A DNA stretch of 64,000 nucleotides, taken from NCBI GenBank assembly GCA_030656145.1, contig JAUSOF010000031.1, positions 1 to 64,000 of the forward strand. Reading direction: 5' to 3'. The first letter of the stretch is position 1. Each line of letters starts with the position of its first letter. Made by a program: the position numbers and the translations under genes. The notes under the pieces are model-generated. The model saw nothing but the letters and a program-made list of their open reading frames with translations. It did no database searches and was not told the DNA's origin. Source of the DNA: Pseudomonas sp. Its GTDB lineage: Bacteria; Pseudomonadota; Gammaproteobacteria; Pseudomonadales; Pseudomonadaceae. This document shows, piece after piece, positions 16,683-24,580 of this stretch.

Positions 16683-17737
16683 CGACGATTCTCAAATAAA
16701 TCCCAACTAGCTGGTGTTGCGAACCCCACATCTTTGTTAACTTTTTGCCCGAGGATGTGCGCGAGATACTTTGGCGACAATCCAAACCCTGGGCGAACAC
16801 TGCGCACAGCATCCTCAGTTACCACTTCACCAGCCTTCAATGGCTTCACGAAGTAAAGAGATCGGCGGAATTTAACATTGCCCTGTTCGCTGGATTTTCT
16901 CCCATAATCGACTTGGCCTAGTGCAGCCCAAGCGGTTTTGCTATCGCGACACAACGCCTCTAACTCTTGCGGTTCAAGCGAAAAACTGTCATCCGGCCCA
17001 CCGCCGCTACGGTCGAGGGTGAAGTGTTTTTCGATGATCGAGGCGCCCAGTGCGACGCTGGTGATGGCAGTGGTGTTGTCCAAGGTGTGGTCGGACAAAC
17101 CAGTCACTAGACCGAATCGCTGCATCATGTCGGGGATAATGCGTAGGTTGTAGTCCGCCGCTGGCGCGGGGTAGCCGCTGACGCAGTGGAGGATGGCCAG
17201 TTCCTTACAGCCGCCCTCCCTCGCCGCCTCGATAGCCTCTTGGATTTCCTCCGCATCGGCCATGCCAGTGGAGATGATCATCGGCTTGCCGGTGCTGGCG
17301 ACGTACTTGATCAGCGGCAGGTCGACGGCCTCGAAGGAAGCGATCTTGTAGGCTGGGGCGTTGAGGTCTTCAAGCAGATCGACGGCGGTGTTATCGAAGG
17401 GCGAGCTGAAGATGGTGATGTCGTGCTTGCGAGCGTGCTCGAACAGCGGTTTGTGCCACTCCCAGGGCATGTGGGCTTCCTGATAGAGCTGGTAGAGGGT
17501 CTTGCCGTTCCACAGGCCGCCGCGGATCTGGAACTCTTCGGAGTCGCAGTTCAGGGTGATGGTGTCGGCGGTGTAGGTCTGCAGCTTGATGGCGTCAGCC
17601 CCAGCCTTCTTCGCTTCCTGGATGATCTTCAGAGCGATTTCCAGCCTGCCGTTATGGTTGGCAGACAGTTCGGCGATGATATAGGGAGCATGATCAGAAC
17701 CAATTTTTCGCCCTGCAATTGAAAAAGTCGGATTCAT
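16679..17737 (-). CDS. pseI: Pseudaminic acid synthase
   Basis: This 352-residue NeuB-family enzyme has an N-terminal TIM-barrel domain (IIAELSANHNGRLEIALKII; DAIKLQTYT; KIASFEAVDLPLI; ISTGMADAEEI; HCVSGYPAP; LSDHTLDNTTAI; IEKHFTLDRSGGGPDDSFSL) and a C-terminal SAF antifreeze-like domain from about residue 290 (RRSLYFVKPLKAGEVVTED). It condenses phosphoenolpyruvate with 2,4-diacetamido-2,4,6-trideoxy-L-altrose to give Pse5Ac7Ac. The complete neighbouring set pseC-F-G-H separates it from sialic or legionaminic acid synthases. Confidence 0.95.
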   Translation of the reverse strand: MNPTFSIAGRKIGSDHAPYIIAELSANHNGRLEIALKIIQEAKKAGADAIKLQTYTADTITLNCDSEEFQIRGGLWNGKTLYQLYQEAHMPWEWHKPLFEHARKHDITIFSSPFDNTAVDLLEDLNAPAYKIASFEAVDLPLIKYVASTGKPMIISTGMADAEEIQEAIEAAREGGCKELAILHCVSGYPAPAADYNLRIIPDMMQRFGLVTGLSDHTLDNTTAITSVALGASIIEKHFTLDRSGGGPDDSFSLEPQELEALCRDSKTAWAALGQVDYGRKSSEQGNVKFRRSLYFVKPLKAGEVVTEDAVRSVRPGFGLSPKYLAHILGQKVNKDVGFATPASWDLFENRR

Positions 17738-17740
17738 TAT

Positions 17741-18292
17741 TCAACTCCTAGAGAATTTTTCGAGTTTATTGCGCATAGCTGTATGCTGCTCTTCCCACTC
17801 ATACGAGAGTAATCCGAGCTTATAAATATCGACAAATTTCTCATCAAGTTTGTGATGCTCGCGGAGAATGCCTTCCACTTTAAATCCAAATTTTTGATGT
17901 AGCTTGATTACAGGTGCATTGAAGGCCAATACTTCGCAGTGCAGCTTGTGAATACCGAGCTCGTGAAAAGCATACTCTAACGCTAAAAACTCCATCTTGC
18001 TGCCGGTGCCTTTAGGCGCTTTCGGAGAAGCATAAAACGCCCAGGAAGCACTATCATTGAGTGTGTCAACATCCATAAACCCAACAATGCCAGAGGGCGC
18101 TCCGTTAGCTTCGTACATAAAATATCGCTGATCTTTATGCAGCTTAGCACGTGACCACCACGCCAAATGTTCGGCAAGACTAATTTCATGGCGAGTATAC
18201 ATATTCGCTCGAACGCTGGGGGAATTGCGCCATGAGAGCATCAGCTCAAGCTCTTCATCTTTTATGCCACGGAGCTTTCCAAATGACTGCAT
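17741..18292 (-). CDS. pseH: UDP-4-amino-4,6-dideoxy-AltNAc N-acetyltransferase
   Basis: This 183-residue GNAT acetyltransferase begins with the conserved WRN motif (LMLSWRNSPSVRANMYT), and has the acetyl-CoA loop in SPKAPKGTGSKMEFLALEYA and HKLHCEVLAFNAPVIKLHQK. PseH acetylates the C4 amino group installed by PseC. It lies between pseG and pseI, 3 bases before the pseI start. Length and motifs match PseH of Campylobacter and Helicobacter. Confidence 0.92.
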   Translation of the reverse strand: MQSFGKLRGIKDEELELMLSWRNSPSVRANMYTRHEISLAEHLAWWSRAKLHKDQRYFMYEANGAPSGIVGFMDVDTLNDSASWAFYASPKAPKGTGSKMEFLALEYAFHELGIHKLHCEVLAFNAPVIKLHQKFGFKVEGILREHHKLDEKFVDIYKLGLLSYEWEEQHTAMRNKLEKFSRS

Positions 18293-18312
18293 TTTCTATT
18301 CCTTATTGGCGG

Positions 18313-19434
18313 TCAGCTTTCAAGTTTGCTTGCTACAATCAGGCAACCTGCGCCGTCAGTAATACGTGCAGCCTGTACGCTAATAGTTTTCAGCAACTCT
18401 TTTTCACAGTTTATCCGATGAATTATTTTTCGGAGCTCTGCAGCAAGATTGGCGCCGGTATTCAAACGCAATACCGCTTGAACTTCTTCGAGTAAAACTG
18501 CGGCGGTCTTCTGGTTTTCTGCCAGAACAACCATCACTGTCGGCAACCCAAGGCAACACCGCTCCCAGGAGGTGGCGCCCGCTGCGCCAATCGCCAGATC
18601 GCTGTCGGCCATCAATTGAGCCATGTCGCTGACCCCAACCATGACCGTCGTTGGCCAGGGCATGCTCTGCGCCTTCCTGCTGACTTCAGCCAGCCATGGG
18701 GCGGTAGTGCCCATGACTACGGTGATTTGACATTGTTCCGGGAGCGAACAGCCGCGCAGCGCCTCCAGTACCCGGCCGGTGGCATTGTCCTTGTCGATGC
18801 CGCCCATGGTGATCAGCAGCTGGTGTAACTGCGGGTTGGCGCGGCGCTGCAGGCTGTAGTCACGCAGGGCCGCAAACTCTGGGCGCAGCAGGGCATATTG
18901 CGAGCCGCACAGCAGTTGACTGCTGGTCGGCACCAACGCTCGATAATCCTCTGCGTCACGGCCAAAGGTCTGATCGAGCAGCAGATCGCATAGGTGCGGG
19001 CGATCAGCCAGGTCATCGATCACCATCAGCTTGCGATAGTGAGGCTTGAGGGCCAGCTCCCAGCTGGCGTCCAGTGCGTAGTGGTCGACGATCAGCCAGT
19101 CGGAGTTCACGTCGGCCAGAATCGCAACACAGGCTACCGCATCTTCTACCTGGGTGGCGCCGAGCCAATGACTGTGGGCTGGGGATTGCTCATCGCTGGC
19201 AGTCTTGATCGCGAGTGGACTCGCACCTAAAGGAGGCGCGACGGGCAAGGCGTTGACGCGGTAGCCTTTGTTGCGGATCTGCTCGATCAGGTTGCCCTGA
19301 TGCTCGCGACAGATGAACAGGCAGTCAGCGCCTTGCGCGGAAAGTGCATCGGCCAGGGTCAGGCAACGCATAACATGACCCGTGCCCATCTGCAGTGAGG
19401 CGTCGGCGCGGAAGGCAATTCTGATGGCGTTCAT
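18313..19434 (-). CDS. pseG: UDP-2,4-diacetamido-2,4,6-trideoxy-L-altropyranose hydrolase
   Basis: This 373-residue GT-B-like hydrolase has the glycine-rich start with the catalytic His (GTGHVMRCLTLADAL), LIVDHYALDASWE, a Rossmann switch at LLITMGGIDKDNATG and the UDP-binding loop AIGAAGATSWERCCLGLP. It removes UDP before the PseI condensation. The start overlaps the pseF stop by four bases. Residues 70-100 form an insert (DEQSPAHSHWLGATQVEDAV) probably lengthening a loop. Confidence 0.93.
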   Translation of the reverse strand: MNAIRIAFRADASLQMGTGHVMRCLTLADALSAQGADCLFICREHQGNLIEQIRNKGYRVNALPVAPPLGASPLAIKTASDEQSPAHSHWLGATQVEDAVACVAILADVNSDWLIVDHYALDASWELALKPHYRKLMVIDDLADRPHLCDLLLDQTFGRDAEDYRALVPTSSQLLCGSQYALLRPEFAALRDYSLQRRANPQLHQLLITMGGIDKDNATGRVLEALRGCSLPEQCQITVVMGTTAPWLAEVSRKAQSMPWPTTVMVGVSDMAQLMADSDLAIGAAGATSWERCCLGLPTVMVVLAENQKTAAVLLEEVQAVLRLNTGANLAAELRKIIHRINCEKELLKTISVQAARITDGAGCLIVASKLES

Positions 19435-20129
19435 TCAGTTGCTTGCGTTTGCATGGCCTTGAACAGCCATTCGGCGCGAATCCAATCTTCGGGCGTGTCG
19501 ATATCCTGTACACGATGACGGGGCAGCAGTACCGGCAGCGAATCCGGACTGAAGATCATCTTGCCTTGCAGCCAGGCTTCGGCACGGCCCCAGTAAAACT
19601 GCCCGGCATCGTGATAAGCCTCGTCCAGATCCTGGGAGCGAGTATTGAAATGCTCGGGATTGAACATTGCCACTCGCCCGTGCTCTGTGAGCCGGATGGC
19701 ACGCTGAATCGGGAAGGCATAGCTAGTTGCCGAAAAAGCATAGTCGCAATCATTGTCCTGCAACAGGTCCAGCCCACACAGAAGATCATCGGCGCTGACG
19801 AACGGCGCGGTCGCGTATAGGCAGCAAGCATGTTCGACGCCTTGTCCCTGTTGGTTGAACCACTCAATGGCATGCCGAATAACCGGAGTAGTGCCGGTGT
19901 AGTCATCGGACAGTTCCTCCGGACGCATAAACGGCACAGTAGCGCCGTACCGGCGCGCCACGTCAGCAATCTCGGCATCGTCGGTAGATACAACAACTTG
20001 ATCGAAGCAGCCGCTTTGCAGCGCTGCTTCGATGGACCAGGCGATCATCGGCTTGCCGCAGAACAACTTGATGTTCTTGCGCGGAATGCGCTTACTGCCG
20101 CCGCGTGCGGGGATGATCGCTATTTTCAT
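19431..20129 (-). CDS. pseF: CMP-pseudaminic acid cytidylyltransferase
   Basis: This 232-residue protein starts with the nucleotidyltransferase signature PARGGSKRIPRKNIKLFCGK (residues 7-26), has VVVSTDDAEIADVARRYGA and ends with the ILPRHRVQDIDTPEDWIRAE-type segment. It activates pseudaminic acid as CMP-Pse for the glycosyltransferase. ATGA overlaps join it to pseC and pseG. Length and the HDAGQFYWG motif match PseF rather than NeuA. Confidence 0.94.
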   Translation of the reverse strand: MKIAIIPARGGSKRIPRKNIKLFCGKPMIAWSIEAALQSGCFDQVVVSTDDAEIADVARRYGATVPFMRPEELSDDYTGTTPVIRHAIEWFNQQGQGVEHACCLYATAPFVSADDLLCGLDLLQDNDCDYAFSATSYAFPIQRAIRLTEHGRVAMFNPEHFNTRSQDLDEAYHDAGQFYWGRAEAWLQGKMIFSPDSLPVLLPRHRVQDIDTPEDWIRAEWLFKAMQTQATE

Positions 20130-21286
20130 GCTTGTAATGCCTCACGCAGGGCGGCGATAACCTGATCCTGCTGCGCTTCGCTCATGGTGGGGTACATCGG
20201 TATGCTGATGGCCTCAGTGTAGTAGCGCTCGGCTTCGGGGAACTGGCCCGCCTTGAAGCCCATGCTCTGGTAGTACGGTTGGGTATGCACGGGGATGTAG
20301 TGCAGATTGACCATTATCTCCTTGGCGCGCAGCGCCTCAAAGACTTGCAGGTGTGTGGCGCTAGTTTTTTCAAGCTGCAGACGGATCACATAAAGGTGAT
20401 AGGCCGAGTAGCTATCCGAGTGTTGCCAAGGCAGCGTAAGCGGCAGATCTGTCATTAACTCGTTGTAGCGCTGGGCAATTTGGTGACGCAAGGCAACATA
20501 ATGGGTAAGCCGCGTCATCTGGCTGACCCCCAGCGCGGCCTGCATGTCAGTCATGCGATAGTTGTAGCCCAGCGCCACCTGTTGGTAGCACCAAGGGCCA
20601 TCCATAGGCTGGGTCATAAGTGCCGGGTCACGGGTAATACCGTGGCTGCGCAGCAGACCAAGACGCGTGGCCAGCTCGTTGCTGTTGGTCAGCGCCATGC
20701 CGCCCTCGGCGGTGGTAATGATCTTGACGGGATGGAAGCTGAAAACGGTAATGTCGCTGTAGCGGCCATTGCCAATAGGTTCACCCTGGTACTTCCCGCC
20801 GATGGCGTGTGAGGCATCCTCAATTATCTTGAAACCGTATTTCTGGCCTAAGGCATGTATGGCCTGCATATCGCAGGGTTGGCCGCACAGGTGTACTGGA
20901 ATCACGATCTTGGGCAATCGTCCTACTTTCGCGGCTTCGATGAGTTTGGCTTCAAGCTTTTGTGGGCAGAGGTTGTATGTGCGCGGATCAATGTCCACAA
21001 AATCGACCTTTGCACCGCAGTAGAGTGCGCAGTTGGCCGACGCAACAAAGGTGTTCGGTGTGGTCCAGAGCCAGTCGCCTGGACCCAATTCCAACGCCAA
21101 GCAAGCTATGTGTAGGGCTGAGGTTGCACTGTTGACGGCTACGGCATGTTTAGCGCCCGTGTGCGCCATCACACTCTGTTCAAACTGAGGGATATTTGGA
21201 CCTTGGGTCAGGTTGACTGACCTCAATACGCCGATTACGGCGTCTATATCGGCTTGGGTAATGTCTTGTTGGCCATAGCGGATCAT
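20126..21286 (-). CDS. pseC: UDP-4-keto-6-deoxy-L-AltNAc aminotransferase (PLP)
   Basis: This 386-residue DegT/DnrJ/EryC1-type aminotransferase has AVNSATSALHIACLALELGP, TPNTFVASANCALYCGAKVDF, the PLP-contacting DASHAIGG and the Schiff-base lysine in FSFHPVKIITTAEGG (about residue 190). It transfers an amino group from glutamate to C4 of the product of PseB, the first intermediate of the pathway. No PseB is encoded next to it. The gene before it is wzx, whereas in flagellar glycosylation loci pseB normally directly precedes pseC. Confidence 0.95.
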   Translation of the reverse strand: MIRYGQQDITQADIDAVIGVLRSVNLTQGPNIPQFEQSVMAHTGAKHAVAVNSATSALHIACLALELGPGDWLWTTPNTFVASANCALYCGAKVDFVDIDPRTYNLCPQKLEAKLIEAAKVGRLPKIVIPVHLCGQPCDMQAIHALGQKYGFKIIEDASHAIGGKYQGEPIGNGRYSDITVFSFHPVKIITTAEGGMALTNSNELATRLGLLRSHGITRDPALMTQPMDGPWCYQQVALGYNYRMTDMQAALGVSQMTRLTHYVALRHQIAQRYNELMTDLPLTLPWQHSDSYSAYHLYVIRLQLEKTSATHLQVFEALRAKEIMVNLHYIPVHTQPYYQSMGFKAGQFPEAERYYTEAISIPMYPTMSEAQQDQVIAALREALQA

Positions 21287-21309
21287 AGTGATTGACTCAT
21301 CTAAATTGA

Positions 21310-22575
21310 TTAAGCGGTTTGCGAAGCTGACTTGGGTATGTTGTCAGCTTTTCTTAGCTGCACATAAGAAAAGCCTTTCCAAGCAAGAATTACTGCAAAG
21401 GAGCAATTCAGGCCAATCGGTACGGCCATAGCCGAAAAATAAGTACTAAAGGCCCAAGTAGCCAGCACAAAAACAATCAAAGCCGCAATGTGACTATAAA
21501 TGATTGGTCTGTCATGCCCTCGCGCATAGAGAGCATAGTGGGGGACCATACTGATAGCGTTAACGATCATCGCCAATAAGAGCAAGGGATATAAATTGAT
21601 CGCGTTAGTGTAAACAGGATTATTTATCCACAGCAGCAAATAGGGCAATAGCAGCCAACTTACCAACGCAAACCCACCAGAAAAAAGGATTGTAAGGCCA
21701 AGCATTTTCCGAACCTTTGCGTGAGCGACATCAGTTTTATGATCGTGATGTAATTGAATGAGCGCCGGGTATGTAAAGGCGAACAACCCAGCCTCAAGAA
21801 AAGTAAGGAGGGTACTGGCAACTCCGAAATAAAGAACGTAGGCAGCAACGATTTCAATGCCATCGAGTGCCTCGAGCCAGTAGCGATCGAAGGTCTGGAT
21901 TCCGCGCAAGGCTAGCGTGGCGAGCAAAAAAGCGGCGCTCACGGCAATGCCTCTCCGGACCCAATGCCAATCCAGGGCGTGACGCCACCCTCCCATGCGT
22001 AGTTTTTGTACTTTCCAGACGCCGGCAGCCGCAGCGACAAGACCAGCCACAGCCCATACAATCATGACGATTTGCAAATGGCGGCTAGAGGGATCCAATG
22101 CCATTATCGCGACGATTACTAGTGCCCAGCTGCCTTGACGAATGAACAATACTACGCTAGCAGCAAGAGGCTCTGACAGAACGATTAAAAGCCTCGATAT
22201 TTCCTGATTAAAATGCTCCAAAACCAAAATCGGAAAGAACCAAAAAATAAAGTATTCAGGCCAGTCAGCGTATTGCAACAGCACAAATGCAACAGGAAAA
22301 AACAAAAAATATAAAAGCCCTGAAAGAGCTGCCTGTCCTTTCAACAGGCGACCTCGCTGCTCAGAGGGGGCTTTTAGGAGCTCACGCGCCGCATAGGTAT
22401 AGAAGTCGAGGCCGACGAAATACAAGCTGTAGCCAACGGCGGCAGTGAAGAGCCCGTAATAACCCACCAAACCGGGGTCCAAAAATTTAGCCAAGAAGAA
22501 AATTAAGAGAAAGCGAGCAACCAAATTGGTTCCCTGCACTCCAATATTGAGGAATCGACTTGCATTATCAAACAA
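21310..22575 (-). CDS. wzx: O-antigen flippase
   Basis: This polytopic protein of about 421 residues has repeated hydrophobic segments (about twelve) and the polysaccharide-biosynthesis/MATE-like pattern at the N-terminus (NLVARFLLIFFLAKFLDPGL). It moves the lipid-linked O-unit across the inner membrane. The only start codon in frame is TTG at 22575, with a GCGGGG-like ribosome binding site about 10 bases upstream; the frame is open further upstream but without ATG or GTG. It is the first gene after ops copy 2, behind a leader of about 465 bases. Confidence 0.88.
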   Translation of the reverse strand: MFDNASRFLNIGVQGTNLVARFLLIFFLAKFLDPGLVGYYGLFTAAVGYSLYFVGLDFYTYAARELLKAPSEQRGRLLKGQAALSGLLYFLFFPVAFVLLQYADWPEYFIFWFFPILVLEHFNQEISRLLIVLSEPLAASVVLFIRQGSWALVIVAIMALDPSSRHLQIVMIVWAVAGLVAAAAGVWKVQKLRMGGWRHALDWHWVRRGIAVSAAFLLATLALRGIQTFDRYWLEALDGIEIVAAYVLYFGVASTLLTFLEAGLFAFTYPALIQLHHDHKTDVAHAKVRKMLGLTILFSGGFALVSWLLLPYLLLWINNPVYTNAINLYPLLLLAMIVNAISMVPHYALYARGHDRPIIYSHIAALIVFVLATWAFSTYFSAMAVPIGLNCSFAVILAWKGFSYVQLRKADNIPKSASQTA

Positions 22576-23040
22576 AATAGCAACCCCGCTTTTTGAAAAT
22601 CCAGCTCTGCTTTCATTAAACCGAGCATTTTCTACTACCTGTTTTCTGATGATGCCAGCACTTTTAGCCCCTTTCGCAGACCTTATAAATAGCGAATATT
22701 AGGACGACACAGCTTTGTAGAATACTGAAGTAGGCATGTTTTCTGGCTGAATCTAAGCTTCGCCGAATTTTAAAATAACGGCACGTGCAAAAATGATTAG
22801 AACACTCGATCACTACTGCAGACGCATATCTCATGTATTCGTTAGTAAGTTTCTTCGGGGCGTCACAGAGTCAACAATTAAAAAGCGTTACTTGCTATGC
22901 AGTGCTCTTAAGCAGGCCACTAAAGCGTACTATGGTTTAACCCACCTCGCAGTTGAGGTTTAGGCTCTCGCACTCGTGTGACTCAATTATTACTTCGCTT
23001 TCAATAGGGCGCCTAACCAAGGAGAGCTATTTGCCTTTAT
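22576..23040 (-). other. Long untranslated leader of the O-antigen operon
   Basis: I find no convincing gene in these 465 bases between ops copy 2 and wzx. The stretch is A+T-richer than its flanks. A TTGACT at about 22875-22880 (minus strand) could be part of a promoter, but no good -10 follows. I looked for remains of a pseB gene and saw none. Confidence 0.4.
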
Positions 23041-23086
23041 CAGACACGCTACCGCCCCAGGATTTACCGTTGGTTTCCTGAGAACG
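23041..23086 (-). promoter_or_regulatory. JUMPstart/ops element, copy 2 (in front of wzx)
   Basis: Read on the minus strand, these 46 bases contain GGGGCGGTAGCGTG, which includes the ops core GGCGGTAGCG(T) that recruits RfaH to paused RNA polymerase, preceded by an A/T-rich JUMPstart-like arm. The 46 bases are identical to 24468-24513. The element precedes wzx and the whole O-antigen operon, the usual location. The RfaH-like protein encoded at 24581-25102 is the likely binding partner. Confidence 0.88.
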
Positions 23087-23156
23087 TTAAATCGTCAAAT
23101 TTTACTGGCGTTGCCAGGGTGTTGCCTTGACCTCGACCCATGCCGAGGGGTGTTCA

Positions 23157-23363
23157 GTTCTTTATTACGCTCAGCAGCGGCATGCTGATCTGTTGTTGGC
23201 GGTTGAGCATGTTGAGTAGCAACATCACCCGCTGCTCGCCGTCCATGGCGACGAAGATGGCGTCCAGCTCGGCAAAGCCGCCTTCGGTGATGCGTGCGGT
23301 GTTGCAGGCGTTCGATCAAGCTGTTGTCGAGCGCAGCGGTATGCCGCCCGAGCCCTTCTACGC
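23157..23363 (-). pseudogene. Broken copy of the rfaH 3' end
   Basis: About 200 bases repeat the last part of the intact rfaH (24581-24860), including its stop and the following sequence down to ops. Most of the fragment is nearly identical. It then carries an internal deletion of about 48 bases (after the GTGATGCGT shared by both copies) and diverges beyond about 23363. No start remains and the frame is broken, so it should not encode a protein. With the ops that follows, it forms the right arm of a direct repeat that encloses the MNT/HEPN pair. Confidence 0.85.
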
Positions 23364-23377
23364 GGCCTTTGTTCTAA

Positions 23378-23839
23378 TTAATTATATTTTTTAGAAAATA
23401 CGACGACTTGATCCAATATTGTTAACAACTGCGCGGCCATGTCAAACGCCTTATTCAACAGCGATGCTTGTATCTCTGGATCATTGGGATAGTCATGCGC
23501 AAATTGATTACGCATCTCACGCAATTTAAGCCACTGATCAACCGAGGTTAACGCCCCGATTTTTTCAAGTCGGTTCAGCTTGTCTATGAATGTGGCCAGC
23601 TCACCCTCTTCATGGGTCAGTTCAATTACGGCAGGTAATAATTTGGCGCCCATCGCATCCTGCAGCTTGGAAAACCGAACAATAAACTGATCGCACACCG
23701 CCAACTCGATATCAGTCAATTTCTGCAATGCCTGAGCAGTCAACGGTTTCTTTTGCGCCAATTGCTCCATTGCCCAACGTAAGCGCTGCGCATGCGTCTG
23801 GCAGATATCTACAATGCCATCGAATACTGGTTTATTCAT
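23378..23839 (-). CDS. HEPN-domain toxin (HepT-like)
   Basis: This 153-residue helical protein has LREMRNQFAHDYPND at about 110-124: R-N-Q-F-A-H-D-Y is exactly the R-x4-H-x-Y motif of HepT-type HEPN RNases, whose Tyr is AMPylated by the partner MNT protein. The ATG at 23839 has GAGAGG upstream; earlier in-frame codons lie within the MNT gene. It follows the MNT gene by 13 bases. The pair forms a type VII-like toxin-antitoxin module. It is placed between ops copy 1 and ops copy 2. Confidence 0.85.
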   Translation of the reverse strand: MNKPVFDGIVDICQTHAQRLRWAMEQLAQKKPLTAQALQKLTDIELAVCDQFIVRFSKLQDAMGAKLLPAVIELTHEEGELATFIDKLNRLEKIGALTSVDQWLKLREMRNQFAHDYPNDPEIQASLLNKAFDMAAQLLTILDQVVVFSKKYN

Positions 23840-23852
23840 TTGACTTTGCCTC

Positions 23853-24155
23853 TCACAGCAGCACTCCGGTTTCTTTCGCCAGCTGATAAATAGGTAAATG
23901 CACACCTTGCTTGCGATTAATCACTAGATCAATTTTCTGCTCACCTAGCTGGCGGTGCAATTCCACCAGCGCATTAAGCTTTGCCTCAACGATATCGTCA
24001 GGTTGCTGAATTTCCGGTTCGATATAGAGGTCGATATCCCCGCCCCTGGCACTGTCGTCAACTCTTGAACCAAACAAACGCAACTCCGAAGCCGCACCAA
24101 AGTGCTTTAATAATGTCTGTTTGATTACCACGTGTTGTTGTTCAGTCAGTCGCAT
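23853..24155 (-). CDS. Minimal nucleotidyltransferase antitoxin (MntA-like)
   Basis: This 100-residue protein has the minimal nucleotidyltransferase motif LFGSRVDDSARGGDIDLYIE (GS at the start, D-x-D at the end), which binds Mg-ATP, and ends with QKIDLVINRKQGVHLPIYQL. In characterised pairs the MNT protein inactivates the HEPN toxin by adding AMP to its active-site Tyr. The ATG at 24155 is chosen; the longer open frame to 24443 runs through REP-like sequence. It is the first gene of the pair. Confidence 0.85.
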   Translation of the reverse strand: MRLTEQQHVVIKQTLLKHFGAASELRLFGSRVDDSARGGDIDLYIEPEIQQPDDIVEAKLNALVELHRQLGEQKIDLVINRKQGVHLPIYQLAKETGVLL

Positions 24156-24277
24156 CGGTCTGAATTTCCAGATGGCACAATGGTGGGAGTATAGCGGCGG
24201 TGCTCGACAGGAGCAGAAAACAGTGCTGATCCAGCAGGTTTGCATTACGGACAATGCCTGCCCAACAATCAAAAGCT

Positions 24278-24430
24278 TCGCGGCTGAAGCCGCTCCTACA
24301 AGAGCGGCGGACCGCGCATTCCCCCGGACGATGGGTATCGCTGCGCTCAACCTACGCGGCCCGCCACATCCTACAAAAGTGGCAGACAACGCGTTCCCCT
24401 GTAGGAGCTGCTTCAGCTGCGAAAGCGGAC
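24278..24430. repeat. REP-like pair and a GATGGGTATCGC repeat between ops copy 1 and the MNT gene
   Basis: The interval 24156-24467 holds repeats and no gene. One REP core lies at 24278-24303 (GCTGAAGCCGCTCCTACA), an inverted partner at 24399-24430 (CTGTAGGAGCTGCTTCAGC). Between them is GATGGGTATCGCTGCGCTCA at 24330-24349, a second repeat family also seen at 33387-33498 and 39540-39569. Transcripts from upstream pass through this block before reaching the MNT/HEPN genes. Confidence 0.65.
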
Positions 24431-24467
24431 AACGTCTGGCCAACGATCAAAAGCTTCGCACCTGTCT

Positions 24468-24513
24468 CAGACACGCTACCGCCCCAGGATTTACCGTTGG
24501 TTTCCTGAGAACG
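24468..24513 (-). promoter_or_regulatory. JUMPstart/ops element, copy 1 (after rfaH)
   Basis: These 46 bases are identical to 23041-23086 and contain the ops core GGCGGTAGCGTG on the minus strand. The element lies 67 bases after the rfaH stop and about 310 bases before the MNT gene. With copy 2, it places the MNT/HEPN pair between two RfaH recruitment sites. Before the duplication it presumably led directly into wzx. Confidence 0.88.
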
Positions 24514-24580
24514 TCAAATCATCAAATTTTACTGGCACTGCCAGGGTGTTGCCTTGACCTCGACCCATGCCGAGGGGTGT

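Noticed and set aside
22576..23040. Remains of a pseB gene
   Set aside because: Neither strand shows the PseB motifs (TGGTGSFG, TDK, YxxxK) or any diverged pieces of them.
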